Shown one piece after another: positions 1 to 12,189 of a DNA stretch of 64,000 bases. A model generated the notes under the pieces. The model searched no databases. It saw only the letters and a list, made by a program, of their open reading frames with translations, and was not told the DNA's origin. The translations under genes were made by a program, and so were the position numbers. How positions within the stretch are numbered: position 1 is the stretch's first letter; each line of letters starts with the position of its first letter. Origin of the DNA: Corallium rubrum (taxonomy: Eukaryota; Cnidaria; Anthozoa; Scleralcyonacea; Coralliidae); the NCBI GenBank assembly GCA_964035015.1, contig OZ036008.1:10345692-10409691 (forward strand), given 5' to 3'.

Positions 1-3000
1 TAGACTGACTTAGACTGCCTTAGACTGCCTTAGACTGATTTAGACTGACTTAGACCGCCTTAGACTGCCTTAGACTGCCTTAGACTGACTTAGACTCCCT
101 TAGACTGCCTTAGAACGCCTGAGACTGATTTAGACTTACTTAGACCGCCTTAGACCGCGTTATACCGCCTTATACCGCCTTAGACCGCCTTAGACCGCCC
201 TAGACTGACTTAGACTGACTTAGACTGAGTTAGGCTGACTTAGACTGACTTAGACTGCCTTAGACTGACTTACACTGACTTAGACCGCCTTTGACTGACT
301 GAGACTGCCTTAGACTGCCTAAGACCGACTTAGACTGCCTTAGACTGCATTAGACTGACTTAGACTGACTTAGACTGACTTAGACCGACTTAGACCGACT
401 TAGACCAACTTAGACTGACTTAGACTGACTTAGACTGACTTAGACTGACTTAGACCGACTTAGACCGACTTAGACCGACTTAGACTGACTTAGACTGACT
501 TAGACTTCCTTAGACTGCGTTAGACTGCGTTAGACTGCCTTAGACTGCCTTAGACCGCCTTAGACTGACTTAGACTGAGTTAGGCTGACTTAGACTGACT
601 TAGACTGACTTAGACTGCCTTAGACTGACTTACACTGACTTAGACCGCCTTTGACTGACTGAGACTGCCTTAGACTGCCTAAGACCGACTTAGACTGCCT
701 TAGACTGCATTAGACTGACTTAGACTGACTTAGACTGACTTAGACCGACTTAGACCGACTTAGACCAACTTAGACTGACTTAGACTGACTTAGACTGACT
801 TAGACTGACTTAGACTGACTTAGACCGACTTAGACCGACTTAGACCGACTTAGACTGACTTAGACTGACTTAGACTTTCTTAGACTGCGTTAGACTGACT
901 TAGACTGCCTTAGACTGACTTACACTGACTTAGACTGACTTAGACCGACTTAGACCGACTTAGGCCGACTTAGACTGACTTAGACTGAGTTAGACTTCCT
1001 TAGACTGCGTTAGACTGCCTTAGACTGCCTTAGACCGCCTTAGACTGACTTAGACGGACTTAGACCGCCTTAGGCCGACTTAGACTGACTTAGACCGCCT
1101 TAGACTGATTTAGACTGACTTAGACCGACTTAGACCGACTTAGACTGACTTAGACTGAGTTAGACTTCCTTAGACTGCGTTAGACTGCCTTAGACTGCCT
1201 TAGACCGCCTTAGACTGACTTAGACGGACTTAGACCGCCTTAGGCCGACTTAGACTGACTTAGACTGAGTTAGACTTCCTTAGACTGCGTTAGACTGCCT
1301 TAGACTGCCTTAGACCGCCTTAGACTGACTTAGACGGATTAGACCGCCTTAGACTGCCTTAGACCGCCTTAGACCGCCTTAGACTGATTTAGACTGACTT
1401 AGACCGCCTTAGACCGACTTAGACTGACTTAGACTGCCTTAGACTGCCTTAGACTGATTTAGACTGACTTAGACCGCCTTAGACTGCCTTAGACTGCCTT
1501 AGACTGACTTAGACTCCCTTAGACTGCCTTAGAACGCCTGAGACTGATTTAGACTTACTTAGACCGCCTTAGACCGCCTTATACCGCCTTAGACCGCCTT
1601 AGACCGCCTTAGACTGACTTAGACTGACTTAGACTGAGTTAGGCTGACTTAGACTGACTTAGACTGACTTAGACTGACTTACACTGACTTAGACCGCCTT
1701 TGACTGACTGAGACTGCCTTAGACTGCCTAAGACCGACTTAGACTGCCTTAGACTGCATTAGACTGACTTAGACTGACTTAGACTGACTTAGACCGACTT
1801 AGACCGACTTAGACCAACTTAGACTGACTTAGACTGACTTAGACTGACTTATATAGACTGACTTAGACCGACTTAGACCGACTTAGACCGACTTAGACCG
1901 ACTTAGACTGACTTAGACTGACTTAGACTGACTTAGACTTCCTTAGACTGCGTTAGACTGCCTTAGACTGCCTTAGACCGCCTTAGACTGACTTAGACTG
2001 AGTTAGGCTGACTTAGACTGACTTAGACTGCCTTAGACTGACTTACACTGACTTAGACCGCCTTTGACTGACTGAGACTGCCTTAGACTGCCTAAGACCG
2101 ACTTAGACTGCCTTAGACTGCATTAGACTGACTTAGACTGACTTAGACTGACTTAGACCGACTTAGACCGACTTAGACCAACTTAGACTGACTTAGACTG
2201 ACTTAGACTGACTTAGACTGACTTAGACCAACTTAGACCGACTTAGACCGACTTAGACTGACTTAGACTGACTTAGACTGACTTAGACTGCGTTAGACTG
2301 ACTTAGACTGCCTTAGACTGACTTACACTGACTTAGACTGACTTAGACCGACTTAGACCGACTTAGACTGACTTAGACTGACTTAGACTGAGTTAGACTG
2401 CGTTAGACTGCGTTAGACTGCCTTAGACTGCCTTAGACCGCCTTAGACTGACTTAGACGGACTTAGACCGCCTTAGGCCGACTTAGACTGACTTAGACTG
2501 AGTTAGACTTCCTTAGACTGCGTTAGACTCCCTTAGACTGCCTTAGAACGCCTGAGACTGATTTAGACTTACTTAGACCGCCTTAGACCGCCTTATACCG
2601 CCTTATACCGCCTTAGACCGCCTTAGACTGACTTAGACTGACTTAGACTGAGTTAGGCTGACTTAGACTGACTTAGACTGCCTTAGACTGACTTACACTG
2701 ACTTAGACCGCCTTTGACTGACTGAGACTGCCTTAGACTGCCTAAGACCGACTTAGACTGCCTTAGACTGCATTAGACTGACTTAGACTGACTTAGACCG
2801 ACTTAGACCGACTTAGACCGACTTAGACCGACTTAGACTGACTTAGACTGACTTAGACTGACTTAGACTGACTTAGACTGACTTAGACTTCCTTAGACTG
2901 CGTTAGACTGCCTTAGACTGCCTTAGACTGCCTTGGACTGCCTTAGACTGCCTTAGACTGCCTTAGACCGCCTTAGACTGACTTAGACGGACTTAGACCG

Positions 3001-6000
3001 CCTTAGACCGCCTTAGACCGCCTTAGACTGCCTTAGACTGTCTTAGACTGCCTTAGACCGCCTTAGACTGCCTTAGACCGCCTTAGACCGCCTTAGACTG
3101 ATTTAGACTGACTTAGACCGCCTTAGACCGACTTAGACTGACTTAGACTGCCTTAGACTGCCTTAGACTGATTTAGACTGACTTAGACCGCCTTAGACTG
3201 CCTTAGACTTCCTTAGACTGACTTAGACTACCTTAGACTGACTTAGACTGCCTTAGACTGCCTTAGAACGCCTTAGACTGATTTAGACTTACTTAGACCG
3301 CCTTAGACCGCGTTATACCGCCTTATACCGCCTTAGACCGCCTTAGACCGCCCTAGACTGACTTAGACTGACTTAGACTGAGTTAGGCTGACTTAGACTG
3401 ACTTAGACTGCCTTAGACTGACTTACACTGACTTAGACCGCCTTTGACTGACTGAGACTGCCTTAGACTGCCTAAGACCGACTTAGACTGCCTTAGACTG
3501 CATTAGACTGACTTAGACTGACTTAGACTGACTTAGACCGACTTAGACCGACTTAGACCAACTTAGACTGACTTAGACTGACTTAGACTGACTTAGACTG
3601 ACTTAGACCGACTTAGACCGACTTAGACCGACTTAGACTGACTTAGACTGACTTAGACTGACTTAGACTTCCTTAGACTGCGTTAGACTGCCTTAGACTG
3701 CCTTAGACCGCCTTAGACTGACTTAGACTGAGTTAGGCTGACTTAGACTGACTTAGACTGACTTAGACTGCCTTAGACTGACTTACACTGACTTAGACCG
3801 CCTTTGACTGACTGAGACTGCCTTAGACTGCCTAAGACCGACTTAGACTGCCTTAGACTGCATTAGACTGACTTAGACTGACTTAGACTGACTTAGACCG
3901 ACTTAGACCGACTTAGACCGACTTAGACCAACTTAGACTGACTTAGACTGACTTAGACTGACTTAGACTGACTTAGACTGACTTAGACCGACTTAGACCG
4001 ACTTAGACCGACTTAGACTGACTTAGACTGACTTAGACTTCCTTAGACTGCGTTAGACTGACTTAGACTGCCTTAGACTGACTTACACTGACTTAGACTG
4101 ACTTAGACCGACTTAGACCGACTTAGGCCGACTTAGACTGACTTAGACTGAGTTAGACTTCCTTAGACTGCGTTAGACTGCCTTAGACTGCCTTAGACCG
4201 CCTTAGACTGACTTAGACGGACTTAGACCGCCTTAGGCCGACTTAGACTGACTTAGACCGCCTTAGACTGATTTAGACTGACTTAGACCGACTTAGACCG
4301 ACTTAGACTGACTTAGACTGAGTTAGACTTCCTTAGACTGCGTTAGACTGCCTTAGACTGCCTTAGACCGCCTTAGACTGACTTAGACGGACTTAGACCG
4401 CCTTAGGCCGACTTAGACTGACTTAGACTGAGTTAGACTTCCTTAGACTGCGTTAGACTGCCTTAGACTGCCTTAGACCGCCTTAGACTGACTTAGACGG
4501 ATTAGACCGCCTTAGACTGCCTTAGACCGCCTTAGACCGCCTTAGACTGATTTAGACTGACTTAGACCGCCTTAGACCGACTTAGACTGACTTAGACTGC
4601 CTTAGACTGCCTTAGACTGATTTAGACTGACTTAGACCGCCTTAGACTGCCTTAGACTGCCTTAGACTGACTTAGACTCCCTTAGACTGCCTTAGAACGC
4701 CTGAGACTGATTTAGACTTACTTAGACCGCCTTAGACCGCCTTATACCGCCTTATACCGCCTTAGACCGCCTTAGACTGACTTAGACTGACTTAGACTGA
4801 GTTAGGCTGACTTAGACTGACTTAGACTGACTTAGACTGACTTACACTGACTTAGACCGCCTTTGACTGACTGAGACTGCCTTAGACTGCCTAAGACCGA
4901 CTTAGACTGCCTTAGACTGCATTAGACTGACTTAGACTGACTTAGACTGACTTAGACCGACTTAGACCGACTTAGACCAACTTAGACTGACTTAGACTGA
5001 CTTAGACTGACTTATATAGACTGACTTAGACCGACTTAGACCGACTTAGACCGACTTAGACCGACTTAGACTGACTTAGACTGACTTAGACTGACTTAGA
5101 CTTCCTTAGACTGCGTTAGACTGCCTTAGACTGCCTTAGACCGCCTTAGACTGACTTAGACTGAGTTAGGCTGACTTAGACTGACTTAGACTGCCTTAGA
5201 CTGACTTACACTGACTTAGACCGCCTTTGACTGACTGAGACTGCCTTAGACTGCCTAAGACCGACTTAGACTGCCTTAGACTGCATTAGACTGACTTAGA
5301 CTGACTTAGACTGACTTAGACCGACTTAGACCGACTTAGACCAACTTAGACTGACTTAGACTGACTTAGACTGACTTAGACTGACTTAGACCGACTTAGA
5401 CCGACTTAGACCGACTTAGACTGACTTAGACTGACTTAGACTGACTTAGACTGCGTTAGACTGACTTAGACTGCCTTAGACTGACTTACACTGACTTAGA
5501 CTGACTTAGACCGACTTAGACCGACTTAGACTGACTTAGACTGACTTAGACTGAGTTAGACTGCGTTAGACTGCCTTAGACTGCCTTAGACCGCCTTAGA
5601 CTGACTTAGACGGACTTAGACCGCCTTAGGCCGACTTAGACTGACTTAGACTGAGTTAGACTTCCTTAGACTGCGTTAGACTCCCTTAGACTGCCTTAGA
5701 ACGCCTGAGACTGATTTAGACTTACTTAGACCGCCTTAGACCGCCTTATACCGCCTTATACCGCCTTAGACCGCCTTAGACTGACTTAGACTGACTTAGA
5801 CTGAGTTAGGCTGACTTAGACTGACTTAGACTGCCTTAGACTGACTTACACTGACTTAGACCGCCTTTGACTGACTGAGACTGCCTTAGACTGCCTAAGA
5901 CCGACTTAGACTGCCTTAGACTGCATTAGACTGACTTAGACTGACTTAGACCGACTTAGACCGACTTAGACCGACTTAGACCGACTTAGACTGACTTAGA

Positions 6001-7160
6001 CTGACTTAGACTGACTTAGACTGACTTAGACTGACTTAGACTTCCTTAGACTGCGTTAGACTGCCTTAGACTGCCTTAGACTGCCTTGGACTGCCTTAGA
6101 CTGCCTTAGACTGCCTTAGACCGCCTTAGACTGACTTAGACGGACTTAGACCGCCTTAGACCGCCTTAGACCGCCTTAGACTGCCTTAGACTGTCTTAGA
6201 CTGCCTTAGACCGCCTTAGACTGCCTTAGACCGCCTTAGACCGCCTTAGACTGATTTAGACTGACTTAGACCGCCTTAGACCGACTTAGACTGACTTAGA
6301 CTGCCTTAGACTGCCTTAGACTGATTTAGACTGACTTAGACCGCCTTAGACTGCCTTAGACTTCCTTAGACTGACTTAGACTACCTTAGACTGACTTAGA
6401 CTGCCTTAGACTGCCTTAGACCGCCTTAGACTGATTTAGACTGACTTAGACCGCCTTAGACCGCCTTAGACCGCCTTAGACTGACTTAGACTGCCTTAGA
6501 CCGCCTTAGACCGAATTAGACCGACTTAGACTGCCTTAGACTGCCTTAGACTGCCTTAGACTGATTTAGACTGACTTAGACTGCCTTAGACCGCCTTAGA
6601 CTGTCTTAGACTGACTTAGCCGCCTTAGACCGACTTAGACCGACTTAGACTGCCTTAGACCGCCTTAGACCGCCTTAGACCGCCTTAGACCGCCTTAGAC
6701 CGCCTTAGACCGCCTTAGACCGCCTTAGACCGCCTTAGACTGACTTAGACTGCCTTAGACCGCCTTAGACTGACTTAGACTGCCTTAGACCGCCTTAGAC
6801 TGCCTTAGACCGACTTAGACTGCCTTAGACTGCCTTAGACTGCCTTAGACCGACTTAGACTGCCTTAGACTGCTTTAGACTGACTTACACTGACTTAGAC
6901 CGACTTAGACCGACTTAGACTGACTTAGACCGACTTAGACCGACTTAGACCGCCTTAGACTGACTTAGACCGACTTAGACCGACTTAGACTGCCTTAGAC
7001 TGCCTTAGACTGCCTTAGACTGCCTTAGACCGACTTAGACCGACTTAGACTCACTTAGACTGACTTAGACTTACTAAGACTACTTTAGACTGACTTAGAC
7101 TGAATTAGACTGACTTGGACTGACTTAGGCTGCTTTAGACTGCATTAGACTACCTTAGAT
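1..7160 (+). repeat. Decamer satellite, forward array
   Basis: The array is an almost unbroken run of 10-bp units of the form TTAGACTGAC, TTAGACTGCC or TTAGACCGCC. Rare variants (TTACACTGAC, TTAGGCTGAC, TTATACCGCC) mark positions along it. It runs off the left edge of the window and decays into unique sequence at about 7100-7160. A 10-bp period is close to one helical turn, so the TTAG steps fall on the same face of the helix. Reading frames are interrupted by TAG from the unit itself, so it is not coding. No family name is known to me. Confidence 0.97.
3154..6420 (+). repeat. Second copy of a ~3.15-kb higher-order satellite unit
   Basis: Variant decamers recur in the same order about 3153 bp apart. 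TAGGCTGACT at 231 and 581 recurs at 3384 and 3734. The pair CGTTATACCGCC near 158 recurs near 3311, and TAGACTTCCT at 3204 recurs at 6357. Markers in the middle are offset by about 3163 (1640 to 4803), so copy two has gained one decamer. A one-base slip (GACGGATTAGACC near 1333) and a four-base insertion (TTATATAGACTG near 1850) recur near 4496 and 5012. The left copy (1 to about 3153) is cut by the window edge. Confidence 0.88.
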
Positions 7161-8229
7161 TTGGCCTACACAAAAGTGTTCCAGTGGAACTGGGAGAGTA
7201 AAGCTTTATACATGTACTTGTGACTTCTTGATAAAAAGTTTAAAAAAAGTCATGAGAGTATCAATGCAAACGAACAGTGAATGGGTAGTTTTTCACTTTT
7301 TAATTTATGTGGAAATAGGTAAGTTTATATTTGCGTGTAGATATTTTGATTTTATGTTGTATAAGATATATTACTAAAATAATTACCAATTGTTGGACCA
7401 GGTGAGCAAAATATTATAATTTGTCAGTATCGTAATTAAAGTAAATATTGTAGTAAATATCGTAGTAATTAATCGTAGTAATTATCGTAGAAATTAATCA
7501 AAGTAATATCGTAATTGTCGTAGTAATTAATTGTAGTAATTATCGTAATAATTATCGTAGTTATAAAATATTTAATGTGTCTTTATAAGCAGATTGCTTG
7601 ATTTACAAGTTCAAAAGCTATTCAACTTTTCTATTCCAGTTTTTTAACTTTAGCACAAATACTGAAATGCAAATCAAGCCATTATTCGATATTTCAACAT
7701 ACACTTTCACTAAAACAGCTTGCATTTATTACAGTACATGTAGATGTACTGCATCTCGTGATTAAAGTAATTTTAAAGCAATACACAGTCAATACAAGAC
7801 TTATACAAGACTGACAAAAACAGTTTATATTTAAAATTGTCAAAACACTACAACTGTAATTAACAACAAATTATTTACAAAATTATACAGACAAATGTTT
7901 ATTGAGCATTAATGTAAGATCTAAAGTACTTTGAGATCTTAACAATAAGCCGACTACAACAACCAGAATGCTTTGCTGGTGCGCTCAATTTATCAGCACT
8001 AGGATGCTAGCAAAGCATTCTGGTAGTTGTAGTCAACCCAACGCTATTTTACGTCCTCGTGCAAATGGCTTATTCAACAGAATTAACAAGTAATCTAACG
8101 GTGTAGAAAATCCACCTCTAGTCCAGTTTGCTTAATTAAGCAAAATATTGCATATATGAGGTAAAACAAAGCATTCTTGCCACGAAATGTAGCGAGACAT
8201 GATTAATTAATAGAATACAAACAGAAAAG
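7161..8229. other. Non-satellite island between opposed arrays
   Basis: This AT-rich stretch of about 1.07 kb separates the forward and reversed satellite arrays. I see no gene or splice-linked coding block. It holds a degenerate run of TCGTAGTAATTA-like motifs at about 7425-7565 and one short foldback element at 7952-8034. The rest looks like ordinary non-coding sequence. Confidence 0.7.
7952..8034. mobile_element. 83-bp foldback MITE
   Basis: Inverted arms begin GACTACAAC and run for about 26 bp through ACCAGAATGCTTTGCT, and the right arm ends GTTGTAGTC. The loop is about 30 bp. No coding sequence is present. It lies in the island between the satellite arrays. Superfamily is not determinable from the visible flanks. 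Confidence 0.75.
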
Positions 8230-10118
8230 TCAGCCTAAGGCAGTCTAAATCGGTCTAAAGGTGGATTTCCATTCAGTGCATTTTATCGCGCGATCGACTT
8301 TTTGCGATCACTTTCTTTTGAATTGTGGGTTGTCAAGCGGAACGCATTTCATTAGCTTTGGTTGAATACACACATTTCAAAAGAAAGCTATCGAGAAAAG
8401 TCGATCGCGCGACAAAATGCACTGAATGGAAATCCAGCTTAAGGCAGCCTAAGTCGGTCTAAGTCGGTCTAAAGCAGTCTAAGGCGATCTAAGTCAGTCT
8501 AAGGCAGTCTAAGGCGGTCTAAGTCAGTCTAAGGCAGTCTAAGGCGGTCTAAGTCAGTCTAAGGCGGTCTAAGGCAGTCTAAGTCAGTCTAAGTCGGTGT
8601 AAGGCAGTCTAAGGTGGTCTAAGGCAGTCTAAGGCGGTCTAAGGCAGTCTAAGTCAGTCTAAGGCAGGCTAAGGCGGTCTAAGTCGGTCTAAGGCAGTCT
8701 AAGTAAGTCTAAGTCGGTCTAAGTTGGTCTAAGTCGGTCTAAGTCGGTCTAAGTCGGTCTAAGTCGGTCTAAGTCAGTCTAAGGCAGTCTAAGGCAGTCT
8801 AAGTCAGTCTAAGTCGGTCTAAGTCGGTCTAAGGCGGTCTAAGTCAGTCTAAGGCAGTCTAAGGCAGTCTAAGGCAGTCTAAGGCAGTCTAAGACAGTCT
8901 AAGGCAGTCTAAGGCAGTCTAAGTCGGTCTAAGGCAGTCTAAGTCAGTCTAAGGCAGTCTAAGTCGGTCTAAGTCGGTCTAAATCGGTCTAAGTCGGTCT
9001 AAGTCGGTCTAAGTCAGTCTAAGTCAGTCTAAGGCAGTCTAAGTCAGTCTAAATCGGTCTAAGTCGGTCTAAGTCGGTCTAAGGCGGTCTAAGGCAGTCT
9101 AAGGCAGTCTAAGGCAGTCTAAGGCAGTCTAAGACAGTCTAAGGCAGTCTAAGGCGGTCTAAGTCAGTCTAAGGCGGTCTAAGGCAGTCTAAGACAGTCT
9201 AAGTCGGTCTAAGCCGGTCTAAGGCAGTCTAAGGCGGTCTAAGGCAGTCTAAGGCAGTCTAAGGCGGTCTAAGGCGGTCTAAGGCGGTCTAAGTCAGTCT
9301 AAGTCGGTCTGAGTTGGTCTAAGGCATTCTAAGGCGGTCTAAGGCAGTCTAAGGCAGTCTAAGGCAGTCTAAGGCAGTCTAAGGCAGTTTAAGGCAGTCT
9401 AAGTCGGTCTAAGGCAGTCTAAGGCAGTCTAAATCAGTCTAAGGCAGTCTAAGGCGGTCTAAGGCGCTCTAAGTCGGTCTAAGTCGGTCTAAGTCGGTCT
9501 AAGTCGGTCTAAGTCAGTCTAAATAAGTCTAAGTCGGTCTAAGTCGGTCTAAGTCTGTCTAAGTCAGTCTAAGGCAGTCTAAGTCAGTCTAAGTCGGTCT
9601 AAGGCAGTCTAAGGCGGTCTAAGTCAGTCTAAGTCAGTCTAAGGCAGTTTAAGGCAGTCTAAGTCAGTCTAAGTCAGTCTAAGTTGGTCTAAGGCAGTCT
9701 AAGGGAGTCTAAGTCGGTCTAAGTCGGTCTAAGGCAGTCTAAGTCGGTCTAAGTCGGTCTAAATCAGTCTAAGGCAGTCTAAGGCGGTCTAAGTCGGTCT
9801 ATGTCAGTCTAAGGCAGTCTAAGTCAGTCTAAGCCAGTCTAAGTCGGTCTAAGTCGGTCTAAGGCAGTCTAAGTCGTTCTAAGTCAGTCTAAGGCAGTCT
9901 AAGTCAGTCTAAGTCAGTCAAAGTCGGTCTAAAGCAGTCTAAGTCAGTCTAAGGCAGTCTAAGTCAGTCAAAGTCGGTCTAAAGCAGTCTAAGTCAGTCT
10001 AAGGCAGTCTAAGTCAGTCAAAGGCAGTCTAAGTCGGTCTAAGGAGGACTAAGGCGGTCTAAGGCAGTCTAAGGAGGACTAAGGCAGTCTAAGGCAGTCT
10101 AGGGAGGACTAAGGCGAG
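8230..10118 (-). repeat. Decamer satellite, reversed array
   Basis: The units read GTCAGTCTAA, GGCAGTCTAA and GTCGGTCTAA, which are the reverse complement of the 1-7160 array. The array is interrupted at 8259-8439 by a MITE and degrades to AAGGAGGACT variants at 10040-10110. With the forward array it forms a giant inverted structure around a ~1-kb spacer. I did not detect the 3.15-kb higher-order unit here. Confidence 0.96.
8259..8439. mobile_element. 181-bp MITE inside the reversed satellite (TAA target duplication)
   Basis: Terminal inverted repeats start AGGTGGATTTCC and AGCTGGATTTCC (read inward) and continue through CATTCAGTGCATTTT and CGCGCGATCGACTTTT. It is flanked by TAA at 8256-8258 and 8440-8442. 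A 3-bp TWA duplication is typical of PIF/Harbinger-type transposons. There is no transposase, so it is non-autonomous. Satellite continues on both sides, so it inserted after the array formed. Confidence 0.85.
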
Positions 10119-10129
10119 TTAAGTATGCT

Positions 10130-10770
10130 TCTCTTCCCAAAAGGCTCCTATATTTCGGTTGCTCATATATCGAGAAAGGGCCCGAATGTGGTTAGTATTC
10201 GAATATTTTCGTACACTAAAAGGAAAAATTTTTCCTGATAACAACGGCATGGTTAAGATTAAACAACAAACTCGTTCTACACGTCAAAATAACACTCGGA
10301 CAGGTGTTCGTACGGAGATACCTCGTGCTAAAACAGTATCTTTTCAGAACAGTTTTTTTGTCCTCACAAGTAAAATTTGGAACAGTCTAACACCTGGTGA
10401 AAGGGACTTGTCTCAAAGCGCTGCTACTTTTAAATGTAGTCTCACGAGAAAATATAAGGGGCTACTTAGAGAGGTCTATGACCCGGACACCGCTATAACT
10501 TTTAAATCAAACTGCGTGAAATGTCATGTAAATAGAAATTTAGCTCACGTTCTTCAAAAACAGTGTTGTTTTTAACTTAAATGTAACCAGTGATGTAAAT
10601 TAGAAGTGTTCAGGGCTCATCGTAATTGGCTCCGGACCTCCGGTGGACATTTATCCTACGGAGCTGTGATGGTAACCCGGCCATGTGTCAGTGTATGTAG
10701 TGTCAGTAATGTGAAGTTGTATGTTTGTAATGGCAAAGTATTTTAAATAAAAAATAAATAAATAAATAAA
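10130..10770 (+). mobile_element. LINE 3' end (reverse-transcriptase C-terminal fragment plus 3' UTR)
   Basis: An open frame from about 10159 to 10575 encodes the C-terminal tail seen in CR1/L2-like non-LTR elements. The block FFVLTSKIWNSLTP is followed by a short cysteine-containing end (CVKCHVNRNL). No ATG opens it and the catalytic reverse-transcriptase part is missing, so it is 5' truncated. The 3' UTR contains GCTCATCGTAATTGGC, which matches in form the 3' UTRs at 19790 and 59010. It ends in an (AAAT)n tail at 10746-10770. It abuts the reversed satellite on its left. Confidence 0.82.
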
Positions 10771-10935
10771 TGGGTGACTACCCTTCGTGTGAGTAGATTT
10801 GTTGATTTTTCGACTGCTCCCCTGTGTCTCGAGGGTTTACTCCATTGGATTCTACGGTTTTCCTCCTTCCGCAAAAGCAACACCATAGTTTCCACCAGTT
10901 TGAAGAATAACCTAATTGTAAGGGATCTTGAGTCC
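10771..10935 (+). mobile_element. Truncated 5S-derived SINE, tail part
   Basis: The sequence starts with TGGGTGAC, the end of a 5S rRNA-like head. It then follows the same tail order as the fuller copies at 45024 and 24240: GTGAGTAGA, CTGTG.CTCGAGGGTTT, a TTTTCCTCC block and a CAACAC block. The 5' part is missing where the LINE tail begins. Confidence 0.6.
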
Positions 10936-11084
10936 TAGTGTTGTTTTTCCAGTATCCGTTCGGTGCAAATATTGATAATAACTATAAAAAAATTACGTGG
11001 GATTTGGTATTTGTTAATGAGACTAGACCACTTTGATAATAGAGACCAACTAAGTATAGGATGGTTACCGAACCTGGGGTAACT

Positions 11085-11392
11085 CATAGTTAATAGAAAA
11101 TATACATGGTTTGAAAACCCGGCAAACTTCAAAGCGGTTAACAATCAAGCTACGATTCATGTTGAAAGGTACATGAAGGTGCCAAATCCTTTGTTTTAGG
11201 TTTATTAATAATTAAACAGTACGGTTGAGTGATTGAACCCAAACGTTGCCATTGGATGATTGCTTCATTATACAGAAAACACAATGTGTTCAGTAACCGT
11301 GAAAGTGCAAAAATTTCCATAAACCTGAACAAAAACATAAAACAATGACTTTTGTTGAGCTTCCAAACCATGTTTAGTTTCTATTAACTATG
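11085..11392. mobile_element. Foldback MITE family G, copy 1
   Basis: Long imperfect arms start CATAGTTAATAGAAA on both ends and run on into ACATGGTTTG. It is flanked by GGTAACT (11078-11084) and GATAACT (11393-11399), a 7-bp duplication with one mismatch. The internal sequence, including AACACAATGTGTTCAGTAACC, matches the copies at 24770 and 26280. It is non-coding. Confidence 0.8.
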
Positions 11393-11399
11393 GATAACT

Positions 11400-11931
11400 A
11401 CGTCAGTTATTTAACCGAGTTGAGGTAACTAATCTACTTAGTTCACGATCACAGAGGTTGCCTAAGAAAACTGAGATACTGAGTTTGTTATCACAGAGGT
11501 TGTCAAAAAAACACTTCAGTCGCGATGATAAATCCTTTATCACATTCGTGACCATTGAGTTAACTCTTATTTTTTCAACCACGCATAAATGATAGATAAT
11601 TGTATGATATATAATGGAAGGGGAACTGGATAGGAAACTTACGAAACCGGAAACGATGTTTACACAACTTGCTATGGTAATTATACGCTTATATAAGGGG
11701 CTCATGCAGCTAATGGGTGGTGCCAATAGGACTGGTTAGGTGCATATTATCAGCTTATATAAGTGTATAATTACCATAGTAAGTTGTGTAAACATCGTTT
11801 CCGGTTTTGGAACATCGTTTTAAGTTTCCTGTCCAGTTCCCCTTCCATTAACTATGATTGTCTCGGACTAATATAGGCAATTAACTTGATTTATGCGTGG
11901 TGCATCAAAGAAAACCGAGGTGATCATGAAC
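11400..11931. mobile_element. Repeat family D with a long internal foldback
   Basis: The left part (GTTGAGGTAACTAA, TCACAGAGGTTG, AAACACTTCAG) and the right part (AAACCGAGGTGATCATGAACTA) match the ends of a second copy at 28455-28680. Inside, 11574-11900 is an inverted repeat of about 130-bp arms (ACTTGCTATGGTAATTATAC against its complement at 11767). No open frame of note is present. Confidence 0.7.
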
Positions 11932-11944
11932 TAAGTATAGGTTA

Positions 11945-12176
11945 AACAACAATCGAAATATAGTAAGGTTAGATATACTGCCGAAACAGAGGACGTAGGA
12001 GTCTAACGTTTCGAGCGAAGGCCCTTCGTCAGAGAGAAACGTGAACCCTCTGACGAAGGGCCTTCGCTCGAAACGTTAGACTCCTACGTTCTCTGTTTCG
12101 GCAGTATATCTAACCTTGCTATATTTCGATTGTTGTTTCTACACTGCCTACGCAGCACGCTACTTTTATTACAATA
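11945..12176 (-). mobile_element. Palindromic family A element, copy 1 (13-bp target duplication)
   Basis: Two inverted arms contain GATATACTGCCGAAACAGAG, then CGTTTCGAGCGAAGGCCCTT, and meet at about 12040. It is flanked by a 13-bp direct repeat TAAGTATAGGTTA at 11932-11944 and 12177-12189. The intact end (TAGGCAGTGTAG side) is at the right, and the left end is shorter. A long target duplication with one variable end fits target-primed insertion. It sits inside family D. Confidence 0.85.
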
Positions 12177-12189
12177 TAAGTATAGGTTA

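Noticed and set aside
1-7160. CRISPR array or telomere repeat
   Set aside because: Units are 10 bp with no spacers, which excludes CRISPR. The unit is not TTAGGG or a known telomere repeat, and the array is followed by ordinary sequence and a reversed copy.
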